Of a DNA stretch of 64,000 nt, positions 50,316 to 59,740 are shown piece after piece (positions within the stretch are counted from its first letter, which is position 1; every line of letters starts with the position of its first letter). Under the pieces are notes generated by a model that did not search any database, was not told the DNA's origin, and saw nothing but the letters and a program-made list of their open reading frames with translations. Position numbers and translations under genes: made by a program. Source of the DNA: Zavarzinia marina (lineage in GTDB: Bacteria > Pseudomonadota > Alphaproteobacteria > Zavarziniales > Zavarziniaceae); the NCBI RefSeq assembly GCF_021568905.1, contig NZ_JAKGSB010000003.1, forward strand, positions 62,001 to 126,000, written 5' to 3'.

Positions 50316-52535
50316 TCAGAAACGATAGGTCGCGGTGACCCGGAAGTTCCGGCCCGGCTCGGAATAGAAGTCGTCCGGCTGGGTCGCGGTGTCGGGCACG
50401 CCCACGGCATTGCGATATTTCTCGTCGAAGACGTTGAACAGGCCGACTTCCAGCTTGGCCCCGGGCAGGAACCCGGGTTCCCACCAGCCGGTCAGATCGA
50501 AGACTTCGTAGGACGGGGTCTGCAGGTGGGTCACGCTCTGCGGGAAACCACGCACCATCGGCGGGTTCTCCACCTTCTCGCGCCCTGAAGCGATGGTCGC
50601 CGAGCCGGCGACGCCCCAGGTTGCCGCGTCATAGGACAGGCCGAGGATCGTCTTGGTCGGGGGGATCGAGTTCAGATGTTCCCCGACATCGACATCCTTG
50701 CCGCTCTGGACGGCCAGGCTGGCCCAGGTCCGCCAGCCCGGCGCGAAGCGCCACTGGCCGGACAATTCGACGCCCTGGATATGGACCTTGGCGCGGTTGA
50801 CATATTCGGTGACCCCGAGGGGGTAGTTCGCGGTGGCACCGGTATCCACCTCGTCGATAAAGTTCCGATAGAAGTTCTTATAGGCCGTGATCTTGCCGCC
50901 CAGATCCTCGTCGCCGAAACTGGCGCCGACTTCATAGCCGTTGCTGGTCTCGGGCTTCAGGTCCGGATTGCCGATCACCTGATAGGAACCGACCGAACCA
51001 TAGGTCAGATAGAGTTCCGTCGGGCTCGGAGCCCGGAACGCCTGCGCCCATTGGGCGAACAGCGTGACATTGTCGGTGGGATACCATTCGAGGAGAACCT
51101 TGGGGCTCAGCTTCGAATCGGATGAACCGGCGATCGGGCCGCTGTAGTTGGCATTGCCCTGATAGGCGGCATTGTCCTGCGGTTTCTGTTCGTACCAATC
51201 GTAGCGAAGACCCGGAGTCACCGCGACCGCGCCGCCGGCGACCGTGATCTTGTCCTCGATGTAGAGGCCGACGGTCTTACCCTCGGCATCCGGAGCATCG
51301 GCCTGATCGTCGTGCAGGAAATAGCAGGTGGAGAAGGGGATCGCGAAGGCCGGGCAGTTGTTCACGCTGTCGCTGAACTGCCTCGTCTCGTCGGCGATGA
51401 ATTCGCCGCCGTAACGCAGCGTGTTGCCGATGCCGCCGATATCGAAACGGCTGACCGCATTGCCGACGACGCCGAAGGCCTCCACCTGGTTGGTGTTGGT
51501 CTGGTCGAAGACGCCGACCGGGCTGGTCTGGCGTTCCGCGTCGCGAAAGCTGGTCAGCTTCACCTTCTGCCAATAGGCGATCGCCTCCGCCTCGTCGATC
51601 CAGCCGCCTGCGGCGGGGGCGGTGAACTTGTAATCGAGGGAGACACGCTGGCGCTCGCTTTCCTCCGTCTGCCGATAGTCGCCCGGCGCGAAATTCGTGT
51701 TGCCGGACAGGCTGTGGGCATCGATGTCTTCCTCCCGATCGAAGATCTCGGCCGTCAGGCCCAGGCGATGACCGGCCGCCAGATATTGATGCACGGTGAT
51801 CATCGCGTTGTAGCGGTCGTAATCCGCGGGATCCGCCTTGGTCCGGGTGGTGCCGTAGGTGTCGACCGACCCCTGGCTCGCGAGCTCGTTGCCCCGGCGG
51901 TAACCGCCCTGCGCCAGGAACCAGGTGTCACCGTGGCGGCCGGCCAGCGCCAGATTGCCGCGCCAGCTCTCGTCGGCGGAACTGTAGCCGCCCTTCAGGA
52001 GACCGCCGAAGACCTTGTCGCCCGTCAATATGTCCTCGGGCTGGAGGCTGCGCAGCGCCAGCACGCCGCCGAGCGCGCCCGAGCCGAAGAGGGAGGAATC
52101 CGCGCCCTTCTGGATGTCGAGGGACGAGAGGCCGCCGAAATCGAAGGTATCGGTGCCGCCGCGCTTGGCGCTGCCCGAACCGCTGGCGTCCCGCGCGCCA
52201 TAGACCAGATGGGGCAGGCGGATGCCGTCCAGCGTGGTCCGCACGCGGCTTTCCGAAAGGCCGCGGATATTGATGCTGCGGGTATCCCGGTCATAGGTGA
52301 TGGAAGGATCGACGCGCTGGCCGAGGTCCTCGATGCTCTCCACCTGGCGCCGGTCGAGGGTTTCGCGGTCGACGGTGGTCACGGTCGGGGCCTTGGGGGC
52401 CTGGGCTTCGACCAGCACCGGGTCGAGCACGACCGGTGCCGCGCCCTCTTCCGCGAAAGCCCGCAGACCGAAACCCGCCGTCATCACCGCGCCGAGGGCG
52501 ACGCCCCGCAACAGAAGTCCACGATCTCGAAACAT
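50316..52535 (-). CDS. hmuR: TonB-dependent heme/hemoglobin receptor
   Basis: A 739-residue outer-membrane receptor. A signal peptide ends near RAFAEEG. The plug includes DRRQVESIEDLGQRVDPSITYDRDTRSINIRGL and a glycine-rich GSGSAKRGGTDTFDFGG. The barrel has the heme-receptor signatures FRAPSPTELYLTYGS and VIGNPDLKPETS (the FRAP/NPDL boxes) and ends FRVTATYRF. It imports heme or heme from hemoproteins. ATG 52535 is preceded by a purine-rich GAGAGGGGCGAG, though spacing is long. A Fur box lies about 80 bp upstream. The hmuSTUV genes follow on the same strand. Confidence 0.92.
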   Translation of the reverse strand: MFRDRGLLLRGVALGAVMTAGFGLRAFAEEGAAPVVLDPVLVEAQAPKAPTVTTVDRETLDRRQVESIEDLGQRVDPSITYDRDTRSINIRGLSESRVRTTLDGIRLPHLVYGARDASGSGSAKRGGTDTFDFGGLSSLDIQKGADSSLFGSGALGGVLALRSLQPEDILTGDKVFGGLLKGGYSSADESWRGNLALAGRHGDTWFLAQGGYRRGNELASQGSVDTYGTTRTKADPADYDRYNAMITVHQYLAAGHRLGLTAEIFDREEDIDAHSLSGNTNFAPGDYRQTEESERQRVSLDYKFTAPAAGGWIDEAEAIAYWQKVKLTSFRDAERQTSPVGVFDQTNTNQVEAFGVVGNAVSRFDIGGIGNTLRYGGEFIADETRQFSDSVNNCPAFAIPFSTCYFLHDDQADAPDAEGKTVGLYIEDKITVAGGAVAVTPGLRYDWYEQKPQDNAAYQGNANYSGPIAGSSDSKLSPKVLLEWYPTDNVTLFAQWAQAFRAPSPTELYLTYGSVGSYQVIGNPDLKPETSNGYEVGASFGDEDLGGKITAYKNFYRNFIDEVDTGATANYPLGVTEYVNRAKVHIQGVELSGQWRFAPGWRTWASLAVQSGKDVDVGEHLNSIPPTKTILGLSYDAATWGVAGSATIASGREKVENPPMVRGFPQSVTHLQTPSYEVFDLTGWWEPGFLPGAKLEVGLFNVFDEKYRNAVGVPDTATQPDDFYSEPGRNFRVTATYRF

Positions 52536-52612
52536 GCCTTGCTCGCCCCTCTCGCACGAAATCGGCCGTCTCATCGAGATGATCGGCCGTTGAGGGACAG
52601 GGGTATTTGCGA

Positions 52613-52623
52613 ATGATTATCAT
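52613..52623. promoter_or_regulatory. Fur box of the heme receptor
   Basis: Perfect palindrome ATGATTATCAT within GCGAATGATTATCATAGTC (52609-52627), close to the Fur consensus GATAATGATTATCATTATC. It lies 77 bp upstream of the receptor start. Confidence 0.8.
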
Positions 52624-52734
52624 AGTCAATGCCGGAGGGCCGATCCAAGCCCTTCATTCGAAAGAAACAATCACCGCACGGGCCGGACCCCTCCGCCGTC
52701 ACCCGGGGCCCCCCCGCCCATACCCCTCGACATT

Positions 52735-52752
52735 TCCCCCCGATCGGGGGGA
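52735..52752. promoter_or_regulatory. 18-bp perfect palindrome, candidate operator or terminator stem
   Basis: TCCCCCCGATCGGGGGGA reads identically on both strands. It lies 178 bp before the first carboxylase gene and 199 bp before the heme receptor start. It could bind a dimeric regulator, such as the MalT-like protein, or form a stem. Confidence 0.5.
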
Positions 52753-52930
52753 GAGGCCGGGCGCGGTCGAGGCAAAGATGCATCCAACGAAACGAGGAAA
52801 CGTCGGGCAGAGCCTGTTCCCCCAACTGGGCGGTGATCGTCGGAATGGCGGCGCGTCCAACGACGGGAGAATTGCGCCCTGAGCGGGCCGCAAGCCCATC
52901 CGCGTGGCCTCAGAACACGAGGGAGTGGGC

Positions 52931-54862
52931 ATGGGTCTCCTCATCAATATCGACAACGGCGGCACCCTGACGGACATCTGCGTCATCGACGGGGCCAAGG
53001 TTCATCACACCAAGACGATCACCACGCCCTACGACCTTTCGAAATGCTTCTTCGAGGGGCTGAAGAAAGCCTCGGTTGCGCTCTATGGCGAGGAGAAGCT
53101 GGTCGATCTGCTGCTGGCGACGGACCACATCCGCTATTCGACGACCCAGGGCACCAATGCCATCGTGGAGAAGAAGGGGCCGCGCCTCGGCCTGATCGTC
53201 GCCGCCGGCGACGATACCGCGGGCCTGACGGCGAACGGCGCCACCGCCGACATGTTCTCGGTGCTGGTCGGGCCCCGTCTCCAGAGGGTCGACCTCGCCC
53301 TCGAGGGCGGCGACTTCGATACCGCTCTGGTCTCGGCGGTCAACGCGCTGACCAACGACGGCGCCAACCGCATCGTCATCGCCTTCGCCGGCGACGACTA
53401 TCGCACCGCCGAGAAGGCGGTGAAGAAGGCGATCCTGCGCAAGTTTCCCCGTCACCTGCTGGGCGTCGTGCCGACCCTCTGCGCATCCGACCTGGTGGAC
53501 GACAGCGACGCCGTGCGCCGCACCTGGTCCGCCCTGATCAATGCCTTCCTGCATCCGGCGATGGAGACCTTCCTCTATAACGCCGAGGCCATTCTTCGCG
53601 AATACAAGCACCAGAACCCGCTGCTGATCTTCCGCAACGACGGGGATTCGTCCCGCGTCGCCCGCACCATCGCGGTGAAGACCTATGGCTCGGGCCCGCA
53701 GGGCGGCATGGAAGGCGCACGCGCCCTGGCCGGGCACTACGGTTTCAAGCGCCTGCTGACCATGGACATCGGCGGCACCACCACCGACATCGGCCTGGTC
53801 GAGGGCGGCATGCCCCGCGCCAACCGCCGCGGCGAGGTGGAGGACATCGAGATTTCCTTCCCGCTGTCGGAAATCGTCAGTGTCGGCGTCGGCGGTTCGT
53901 CGATCCTGAAGGTGGTCGACGGCGCCATCCAGGCCGGCCCCGAATCCGCCGGCGGCGCGCCGGGCCCGGCCTGCTTCGGCCTGGGCGGCACGCGGCCGAC
54001 CATCACCGACGTCTTCCTGCTGACCGGCCTGATCGATCCCGCCACCTATTTCGGCGGCGCCATGTCCCTCGACAAGGCCCGGGCCGAAGCGGCGGTGCGC
54101 AGCGAATTGGCGGAACCCCTCGGCGTCGATCTCGAAACCGCCCTGGCGGCGGCGGAAAAGGCCTGGGTGGGCAAGGTCGCCGACAGCCTGAAGGCCTTCA
54201 CCCGGATCGACCAGGACACGGTACTGGCGGCCTTCGGCGGCGCCGGTCCCTTCGTCGTCACCGCGATCGCCGAGGCGGCGGGTATCAAGCGGGTGATCAT
54301 CCCCGGTCTCGCCGCCGTCTTCTCGGCCTTCGGCATCGGCTTTTCCGATATCGCGCAGGGTTACAACCGGTCGGTCGGCAGGGGCGACGCGGCGGTGATC
54401 GAGGCGGCGGTCGCCGAACTGACCGCCCAGGCCAATCGCGACATGTTCGCCGAAGGTTTCGCGCTCTCCGACTGCCGCCTGGACTGGAGCCTGTCGCGTG
54501 ACGGCGGCAACGACACGGAGGGACAGCCCTGGAGCCCGGGGGCGCCGCTGCCGGCCGCCTTCGCGGGCGCGGACGACCTGGTTCTCGGCCTGCGCGCGGT
54601 CCGGGCCATCAATCACGCCAAGCTCGTCAACGGCGCGGCACCGCCCAGAACGGCGGCCGGCAGCGCCGGCAGCCGCCGCCTGGTCCTGCCCGGCGACGGC
54701 GAGGCGGAACTCGCCGTCCACCGCCTGGAGGACCAGATCCCGGGCGCCGAGGCGACCGGTCCCTGCATCCTCGAGGAAGCCTTCTTCACGGCGCGTATCG
54801 GCCGGGGGTGGCGCTTCGACGTCAATTCCAACCGCGACACCATGCTCGCCCGCGACAATTGA
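52931..54862 (+). CDS. Ketone carboxylase subunit, HyuA-like (ApcA-like, about 69 kDa)
   Basis: A 643-residue protein of the hydantoinase/oxoprolinase A family. Nucleotide-binding motifs are LINIDNGGTLTDICVID at the start and TMDIGGTTTDIGLVEGG in the middle. Later come GGSSILKVVDG, GPACFGLGGTRPTITD and FGGAGPFVVTAIAEAAGI. Subunits of this type activate bicarbonate or ketone with ATP in acetone and acetophenone carboxylases. It has a Gly-Asn substitution (DNGGT for the usual DIGGT) in the first phosphate loop. ATG 52931 has GAGGGAG upstream. First of six genes transcribed together. Confidence 0.85.
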   Translation: MGLLINIDNGGTLTDICVIDGAKVHHTKTITTPYDLSKCFFEGLKKASVALYGEEKLVDLLLATDHIRYSTTQGTNAIVEKKGPRLGLIVAAGDDTAGLTANGATADMFSVLVGPRLQRVDLALEGGDFDTALVSAVNALTNDGANRIVIAFAGDDYRTAEKAVKKAILRKFPRHLLGVVPTLCASDLVDDSDAVRRTWSALINAFLHPAMETFLYNAEAILREYKHQNPLLIFRNDGDSSRVARTIAVKTYGSGPQGGMEGARALAGHYGFKRLLTMDIGGTTTDIGLVEGGMPRANRRGEVEDIEISFPLSEIVSVGVGGSSILKVVDGAIQAGPESAGGAPGPACFGLGGTRPTITDVFLLTGLIDPATYFGGAMSLDKARAEAAVRSELAEPLGVDLETALAAAEKAWVGKVADSLKAFTRIDQDTVLAAFGGAGPFVVTAIAEAAGIKRVIIPGLAAVFSAFGIGFSDIAQGYNRSVGRGDAAVIEAAVAELTAQANRDMFAEGFALSDCRLDWSLSRDGGNDTEGQPWSPGAPLPAAFAGADDLVLGLRAVRAINHAKLVNGAAPPRTAAGSAGSRRLVLPGDGEAELAVHRLEDQIPGAEATGPCILEEAFFTARIGRGWRFDVNSNRDTMLARDN

Positions 54863-54873
54863 GGAGAAGAGCC

Positions 54874-55311
54874 GTGAAGGTTCTCGTGACCGAATATCTG
54901 CGCATCGATCTCGACACCGAGAAATGGGAATGCCGCAGCTGCAACCATGAAATCGGCAACGCGCGGGGCAACTACAAGGAAGGCCTGCTCGTCTACGACC
55001 GCGAGCCCGCCGAAATCCACAAGCCCCTGCTGGATCCGAAGCGTTACAGCCATACCTATACGCCGAATCCGAAATGGTGCCGCATCCTCGAATTCTACTG
55101 CCCGAACTGCGGCACGATGGTCGAGACCGAATATACCGTCCCCGGTCACCCGCCGGTGCATGACATCGAATTCGACATCGACGCCCTGAAGGCGCAATGG
55201 GCGACGCGGAAGCCCGTCACCGAACGTACCCCCGGCAAGGAACCGCCGCGCCACGAGCACCACCACCACGGCCACGGCCACGGCGCGGCCCACGCCCCGC
55301 AGAAGGACTGA
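54874..55311 (+). CDS. Small zinc-binding ketone carboxylase subunit (ApcB / AcxC-like)
   Basis: A 145-residue protein (about 17 kDa). Two CxxC pairs, WECRSCNHEIG and FYCPNCGTMVETEY, make a likely zinc site. The HPPVHDIEFDIDAL segment is shared with acetone carboxylase gamma. It ends in a His-rich tail, HEHHHHGHGHG, that could hold another metal. GTG 54874 has a strong GAGGAGA; an upstream ATG at 54808 lies inside the previous gene. The size fits the 15-kDa alpha-prime subunit of acetophenone carboxylase better than the 20-kDa gamma subunit of acetone carboxylase. Confidence 0.8.
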   Translation: MKVLVTEYLRIDLDTEKWECRSCNHEIGNARGNYKEGLLVYDREPAEIHKPLLDPKRYSHTYTPNPKWCRILEFYCPNCGTMVETEYTVPGHPPVHDIEFDIDALKAQWATRKPVTERTPGKEPPRHEHHHHGHGHGAAHAPQKD

Positions 55312-55315
55312 CCCG

Positions 55316-57451
55316 ATGAAGCGCGTCTCTGTCGATATCGGCGGCACGTTCACCGATTGCTTCGTGATCTGGGGTGATCGCTACGTCCAGTCCAAGGCCC
55401 TGACCACCAAGCACAATCTGGCGCTCGGCTTCAACGAGGCGCTGGACTTCGCCTGCCGCGAGGTCGGTACCACCCGCGAGACCATGCTGGCCGAGGTCGA
55501 TTCGGTCCGCTACGCGACCACCCTCGGCACCAATGCCCTGATCGAACGCCAGGGCCCGCGCATCGGCCTCATCACCACGGCGGGCTTCAAGTCGACCGTG
55601 CCGCTGTCGCGCGGCCGCGGCTACGGCGAAGGCCTGTCGATGAAGGCCCAGCAGGACATTCCGAACGCCGAACGGCCCCTGCCGCTGGTGCCGATCGAGA
55701 TGATCCGCATCGTGCGCGAGCGGATCGACTATCGGGGCGACGTGGTCATTCCGCTGGACGAGAACGACCTGCGCGTCCAGATCCGCGACCTGGTGGATGC
55801 CGGCGCCGAGGCGATCGTCGTCGCCCTGACCAACGCCGTGGTCAATCCGGCCCACGAGTTGCGTATCCAGGAAATCTTCGTCGAGGATTATCCCGAGCAC
55901 ATGCTGGGCGCGCTGCCGCTTCTCCTGTCCCATCAGGTGGCGGGGCGGAAGGGCGAATACGTCCGTTCCATGTCGACCATCATGGACGCCTTCCTGCACA
56001 AGGTGATGTATTTCGGCCTGTCGTCGCTGGAGCGCAACCTGCGCGGTTCCGGCTACGACAAGCCGATGCTGGTCGTCCACAATTCGGGCGGCATGGCCCA
56101 GCTGAACTCGACCGACGCGCTGCAGACCGTCCATTCCGGGCCGGTCTCGGGTATCGCGGCGGCGGAACATCTGGCGAAACAGGCCGGGCTCGGCAATGTC
56201 GTCGCCACCGACATGGGCGGCACCTCCTACGACATCGGCCTCGTCGTCGACGGCGGCGTGAAGTTCTACGACTTCCAGCCGACCATCGAACGCTGGCTGG
56301 TGACCGTGCCGATGGTCCATCTGGCCACGCTCGGCTCCGGCGGCGGCTCCATCGCCCAGCACAACCGCATGTACGACACGGTGCAATGCGGGCCGAAGAG
56401 CGCGGGGTCGGATCCGGGCCCGGCCTGCTACGACCGCGGCGGCATGAAGCCGACGGTGACCGATGCCGATCTCGTCCTCGGCTATCTCGATCCGGGCAAT
56501 TACGCCAACGGTTACATCAAGCTGAACCCGAAGCGCGCCCGCCAGGTCATGGAGGACGAGATCTGCGATCCGCTCGATCTCGATCTGATCGATGCGGCCA
56601 AGCTGATCAAGAGCACGGTCGACCTCGACATGGCGAACGGCGTCGCGACGGAGCTGCGCAGCTTCGGTTACGAGCCGAGCGAGTTCACGCTGCTCACCTA
56701 TGGCGGCAACGGCCCGCTCCATGCCTGCGGCATCGCGCGCGGTCTCGGCATCGGCCGCATCCTGGCACCGCCCTTCGCCTCGGTCTTCTCGGCCTGCGGC
56801 GCCGGCAACCTCAGCCAGCTCCACATCCACGAGATGTCGACCTTCACCGTCCTGTTCGACAGCAACACGAAGCAGCTCTTCACCGACTTCCCGGCCTTCA
56901 ACGCCATGGTGGAGGAACTGGAGCGGCGCGGGCGCGAGGATCTGCTGCGCCAGGGCATGCCGGAAGACAAGATCCAGTATCGCCTGGAGCTCGACATGCG
57001 CTACGGCAACCAGCGCGTCCAGACGACGGTGGTGACCGATCTGACCCGCCTGTCCTCGATCGCGGACGTGGTGAAGCTGATCGGGCAATTCCACAAATCC
57101 TATGGCGACCGTTTCGGCGAGGGCAGCCAGGCGGCGGAGGCGGGGGTTCGCATCAACACCATCCGCGTCTGTTCCTTCGTCGAGGTCGATGCGGTGGATT
57201 TCCAGAACATCCATCCCGGCGACAAGCGTGTCGCGACCCCGGCGCCGGTCGGCTCCCGCGCGTGCCACTTCGTCGATCACGACGGCGCGATCGAGACCGC
57301 GATCTACGACGAGGCGGCGCTGGAACACGGCGTCGTCATCGACGGCCCGGCCATCGTGACCACCAGTCACACCACCTATCTGGTCGAACCCGGCTGGCGC
57401 TATGAAGCGGCGGCCCAGGGCGCGGTGTGGTTCACCCGCATCGACGCCTGA
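55316..57451 (+). CDS. Ketone carboxylase subunit, HyuA-like (AcxA / second ATPase subunit)
   Basis: A 711-residue protein. VSVDIGGTFTDCFVIW and VATDMGGTSYDIGLVVDGG are the two phosphate-binding motifs, with SGGMAQLNSTDAL, GSGGGSIAQHN and GPACYDRGGMKPTVTDADL between and after. Size (about 78 kDa) matches acetone carboxylase beta and the 75-kDa acetophenone carboxylase subunit. It differs from the first HyuA-like subunit of the operon, so the enzyme has two distinct ATPase subunits, as acetophenone carboxylase does. AAGGA precedes ATG 55316. The 5' neighbour is 4 bp away. Confidence 0.9.
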   Translation: MKRVSVDIGGTFTDCFVIWGDRYVQSKALTTKHNLALGFNEALDFACREVGTTRETMLAEVDSVRYATTLGTNALIERQGPRIGLITTAGFKSTVPLSRGRGYGEGLSMKAQQDIPNAERPLPLVPIEMIRIVRERIDYRGDVVIPLDENDLRVQIRDLVDAGAEAIVVALTNAVVNPAHELRIQEIFVEDYPEHMLGALPLLLSHQVAGRKGEYVRSMSTIMDAFLHKVMYFGLSSLERNLRGSGYDKPMLVVHNSGGMAQLNSTDALQTVHSGPVSGIAAAEHLAKQAGLGNVVATDMGGTSYDIGLVVDGGVKFYDFQPTIERWLVTVPMVHLATLGSGGGSIAQHNRMYDTVQCGPKSAGSDPGPACYDRGGMKPTVTDADLVLGYLDPGNYANGYIKLNPKRARQVMEDEICDPLDLDLIDAAKLIKSTVDLDMANGVATELRSFGYEPSEFTLLTYGGNGPLHACGIARGLGIGRILAPPFASVFSACGAGNLSQLHIHEMSTFTVLFDSNTKQLFTDFPAFNAMVEELERRGREDLLRQGMPEDKIQYRLELDMRYGNQRVQTTVVTDLTRLSSIADVVKLIGQFHKSYGDRFGEGSQAAEAGVRINTIRVCSFVEVDAVDFQNIHPGDKRVATPAPVGSRACHFVDHDGAIETAIYDEAALEHGVVIDGPAIVTTSHTTYLVEPGWRYEAAAQGAVWFTRIDA

Positions 57452-57468
57452 GAAGAAGGAGAGCAACC

Positions 57469-59736
57469 ATGAACGTCATGCCCGGGATCGCCACGCTCAG
57501 CGTCGGCGAGCGCAAGATCCTGCAGGATTTCGTGGACGAGCATCAGCTCTTCTACGGCCCCGATCCCGCGATCATGCGCAACCACCATCTCGAGCCGCGG
57601 ACCGATATGGAAGACGCGGCGATGAAGAAGCACGACGACCCGCACCTCCTGAACCAGGTGCGCGGGCGGGTGATCTCCGCCCTGTCGGAAAGCTTCCGCA
57701 TGGTCGAGCAGATGGGCGCCGCCCCGGGCGCCAAATGGGGCGATCTGGTCACGGCGATCTTCACCGCGAGCGGCGATCTTTCGGAAATCTCGCCCGCCGG
57801 CATCGTCACCTTCGCCGGCGTCTGCCAGTATCCGATCAAGTTCATCAACAAGTACTGGACCGACGATCCGTCGGTCGGCGTGCGCCACGGCGACGGCTTC
57901 ATCCATAACGACTCGCGTTACGGCGGAATCCACAACACCGACCAGTCGATGATGATGCCCGTGTTCCACGAGGGCGAACTGGTGTGCTGGGTCTCGTCCA
58001 CCATCCACGAGGGCGAGAACGGCGCGATCGAGCCGGGCGGCATGCCCGCCAAGGCCGAATCCCGCTTCGACGAAGGGCTGAAGATGAGCCCGTTCAGGAT
58101 CGTCGAGGACTTCCAGGTCAAGCGCGACATCCTCACCTTCCTGCAGAATTCGGTGCGCGATCCGAAGCTGCAGTACGAGGACGTGAAGGTGAAGCTGCAC
58201 GCCTGCATCCGACTGATGGAGCGCGTGCGCTCGGTCATCGCGGAATTCGGCAAGGATGCGCTGGTCGCCTATCTGCGCCGGAACCTCGAGGATACCGAGG
58301 CCGAGGTGCACCGCCGCATCGCGGAGCTGCCGGATGGCGTGGTGCGCTTCAACACCTGGATCGACTCGACCCTGCGGGAGCCCGCGCTGGTCAAGATCGC
58401 CTGCGCCGCCCGGGTGAAGGGCGACCGCATGTGCATGGACTTCCGGGGCTCATCGCCCCAATTGTCCAACCGATCGATCAATGCGGTGATCGGCTCGACC
58501 AAGGTCTGTTTCCTCACCGGCGTCCTGCAGAACATCTGGCCGGACCTGCCGCACAACCTCGGCGTTCTCGCCGCCTTCGACTTCGAGACGGACCCCAATT
58601 CCCTGATCGACGCCAACAACGACGCGCCCTGCGCCATGAGCCTTCTGCCCATGTTCAGGACCATCACCGTGGCGACGGTTTCCTTCCCGAAGTTCATCTA
58701 CGGCCTGCCGGACGGCGCCAAGGCGCGGGCGACCGTGACCATCGCCGGCCAGTACAACCAGCCCGCCACCTTCGTCTACGGCGGCCTGACCCAGCACATG
58801 GACGTGACCGGCAATTTCTGCGCCGACATCAACGGCAACGGCCAGGGTGCCCGCGAGAACCGCGATGGCGAACATTCCGTCTCGCCGCTGTTCGGCTTCA
58901 TGTGCGACACCGGCGAGCACGAGCTGGCGGAAGAGGAACTGCCCATGGTGCGCCTGATCGCCCAGCATCTGGCGCGGGACCGCGTGGGCTGGGGCAAGTA
59001 TCGCGGCGGCCTCGGCTACGAGCAGATGGTGACCGTGCGCGGCACCAACATGTGGGGCTTCATGACCGGTCAGTCCGGCTCGTGGTTCTGTTCCGCCCCC
59101 GGCCTGTTCGGCGGCTACAACTGCCCGGCCTATCCGATCGGCAAGGTCAAGGACGTCAACGTCTTCGACTGGTTCGCGAAGGAAGGCAACGCCGCGCGCT
59201 TCCCCTATGGCATCGTCGAGCTGATGAACGAGCAGCCGATCGAGGGTGCCCGCTACCTGACGGCCGACGCCGGCATGACCTTCGAACTGGTGGAGGAAGG
59301 CGAGATCTACATGATCTGCCAGGGCGCCGGTGCCGGTTACGGCGACGTCCTGGAGCGCGATCCCGAAGCGGTGATGCAGGATCTGCGCGAAGACCTGATC
59401 AGCCATGAATCGGCTCGGGACATCTACCACGTCGTCTACGACGAGCGGACCCTGATCGTCGACGTCGCGGCGACCGAAAAGGCGCGCGCCGGCGAGCGGG
59501 CGGCCCGCAAGGCGCGGGGCCGGAAATATGCCGACTTCGTCGCCGACTGGGTGACCGAGGCACCGGCCGAGGACCTGCCCTACTATGGCTCCTGGGGTGA
59601 TCCGGCGACGGTCTACACCGGCGCCGGCGCCGCCCGTCAGATGCTGGACGCCGGCACGATCCAGCCGATCTTCATGGCGGACCCGCGCGACGTCCGTATC
59701 GCCGAACTCGAAGCGCAACTGGCGGCGAAGGGCTGA
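57469..59736 (+). CDS. Ketone carboxylase subunit, HyuB-like (catalytic/carboxylating type)
   Basis: A 755-residue hydantoinase B family protein (about 85 kDa). Recognisable stretches are GDGFIHNDSRYGGIHNTDQSMMMPVFHEGELVCWVSSTIHEGENG and later CMDFRGSSPQLSNRSINAV, typical of acetone carboxylase alpha. This subunit holds the site where ketone enol and carboxyl donor meet. It probably binds metal through the HND and H/E-rich loops. ATG 57469 has GAAGGAGAG upstream; extension to 57427 overlaps the previous gene. A 4-bp gap to the next gene indicates one transcript. Confidence 0.9.
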   Translation: MNVMPGIATLSVGERKILQDFVDEHQLFYGPDPAIMRNHHLEPRTDMEDAAMKKHDDPHLLNQVRGRVISALSESFRMVEQMGAAPGAKWGDLVTAIFTASGDLSEISPAGIVTFAGVCQYPIKFINKYWTDDPSVGVRHGDGFIHNDSRYGGIHNTDQSMMMPVFHEGELVCWVSSTIHEGENGAIEPGGMPAKAESRFDEGLKMSPFRIVEDFQVKRDILTFLQNSVRDPKLQYEDVKVKLHACIRLMERVRSVIAEFGKDALVAYLRRNLEDTEAEVHRRIAELPDGVVRFNTWIDSTLREPALVKIACAARVKGDRMCMDFRGSSPQLSNRSINAVIGSTKVCFLTGVLQNIWPDLPHNLGVLAAFDFETDPNSLIDANNDAPCAMSLLPMFRTITVATVSFPKFIYGLPDGAKARATVTIAGQYNQPATFVYGGLTQHMDVTGNFCADINGNGQGARENRDGEHSVSPLFGFMCDTGEHELAEEELPMVRLIAQHLARDRVGWGKYRGGLGYEQMVTVRGTNMWGFMTGQSGSWFCSAPGLFGGYNCPAYPIGKVKDVNVFDWFAKEGNAARFPYGIVELMNEQPIEGARYLTADAGMTFELVEEGEIYMICQGAGAGYGDVLERDPEAVMQDLREDLISHESARDIYHVVYDERTLIVDVAATEKARAGERAARKARGRKYADFVADWVTEAPAEDLPYYGSWGDPATVYTGAGAARQMLDAGTIQPIFMADPRDVRIAELEAQLAAKG

Positions 59737-59740
59737 CGGC

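Larger units (their letters stand above)
52536..52930. other. Divergent control region between the heme receptor and ketone carboxylase genes
   Basis: It contains the heme receptor Fur box (52613-52623) and an 18-bp perfect palindrome (52735-52752). No sigma-54 promoter (TGGC-N8-TTGC type) is visible. Short reading frames here overlap each other and have no gene-like features. Confidence 0.6.

Noticed and set aside
52910-54721. 603-codon minus-strand frame over the first carboxylase gene
   Set aside because: Antisense shadow with Gly/Arg/Asp-rich translation.
52931-59736. Simple three-subunit acetone carboxylase (acxABC)
   Set aside because: There are two HyuA-like subunits, a 17-kDa small subunit and a fifth protein before the ligase, which fit acetophenone carboxylase better; acetone as substrate is still possible.
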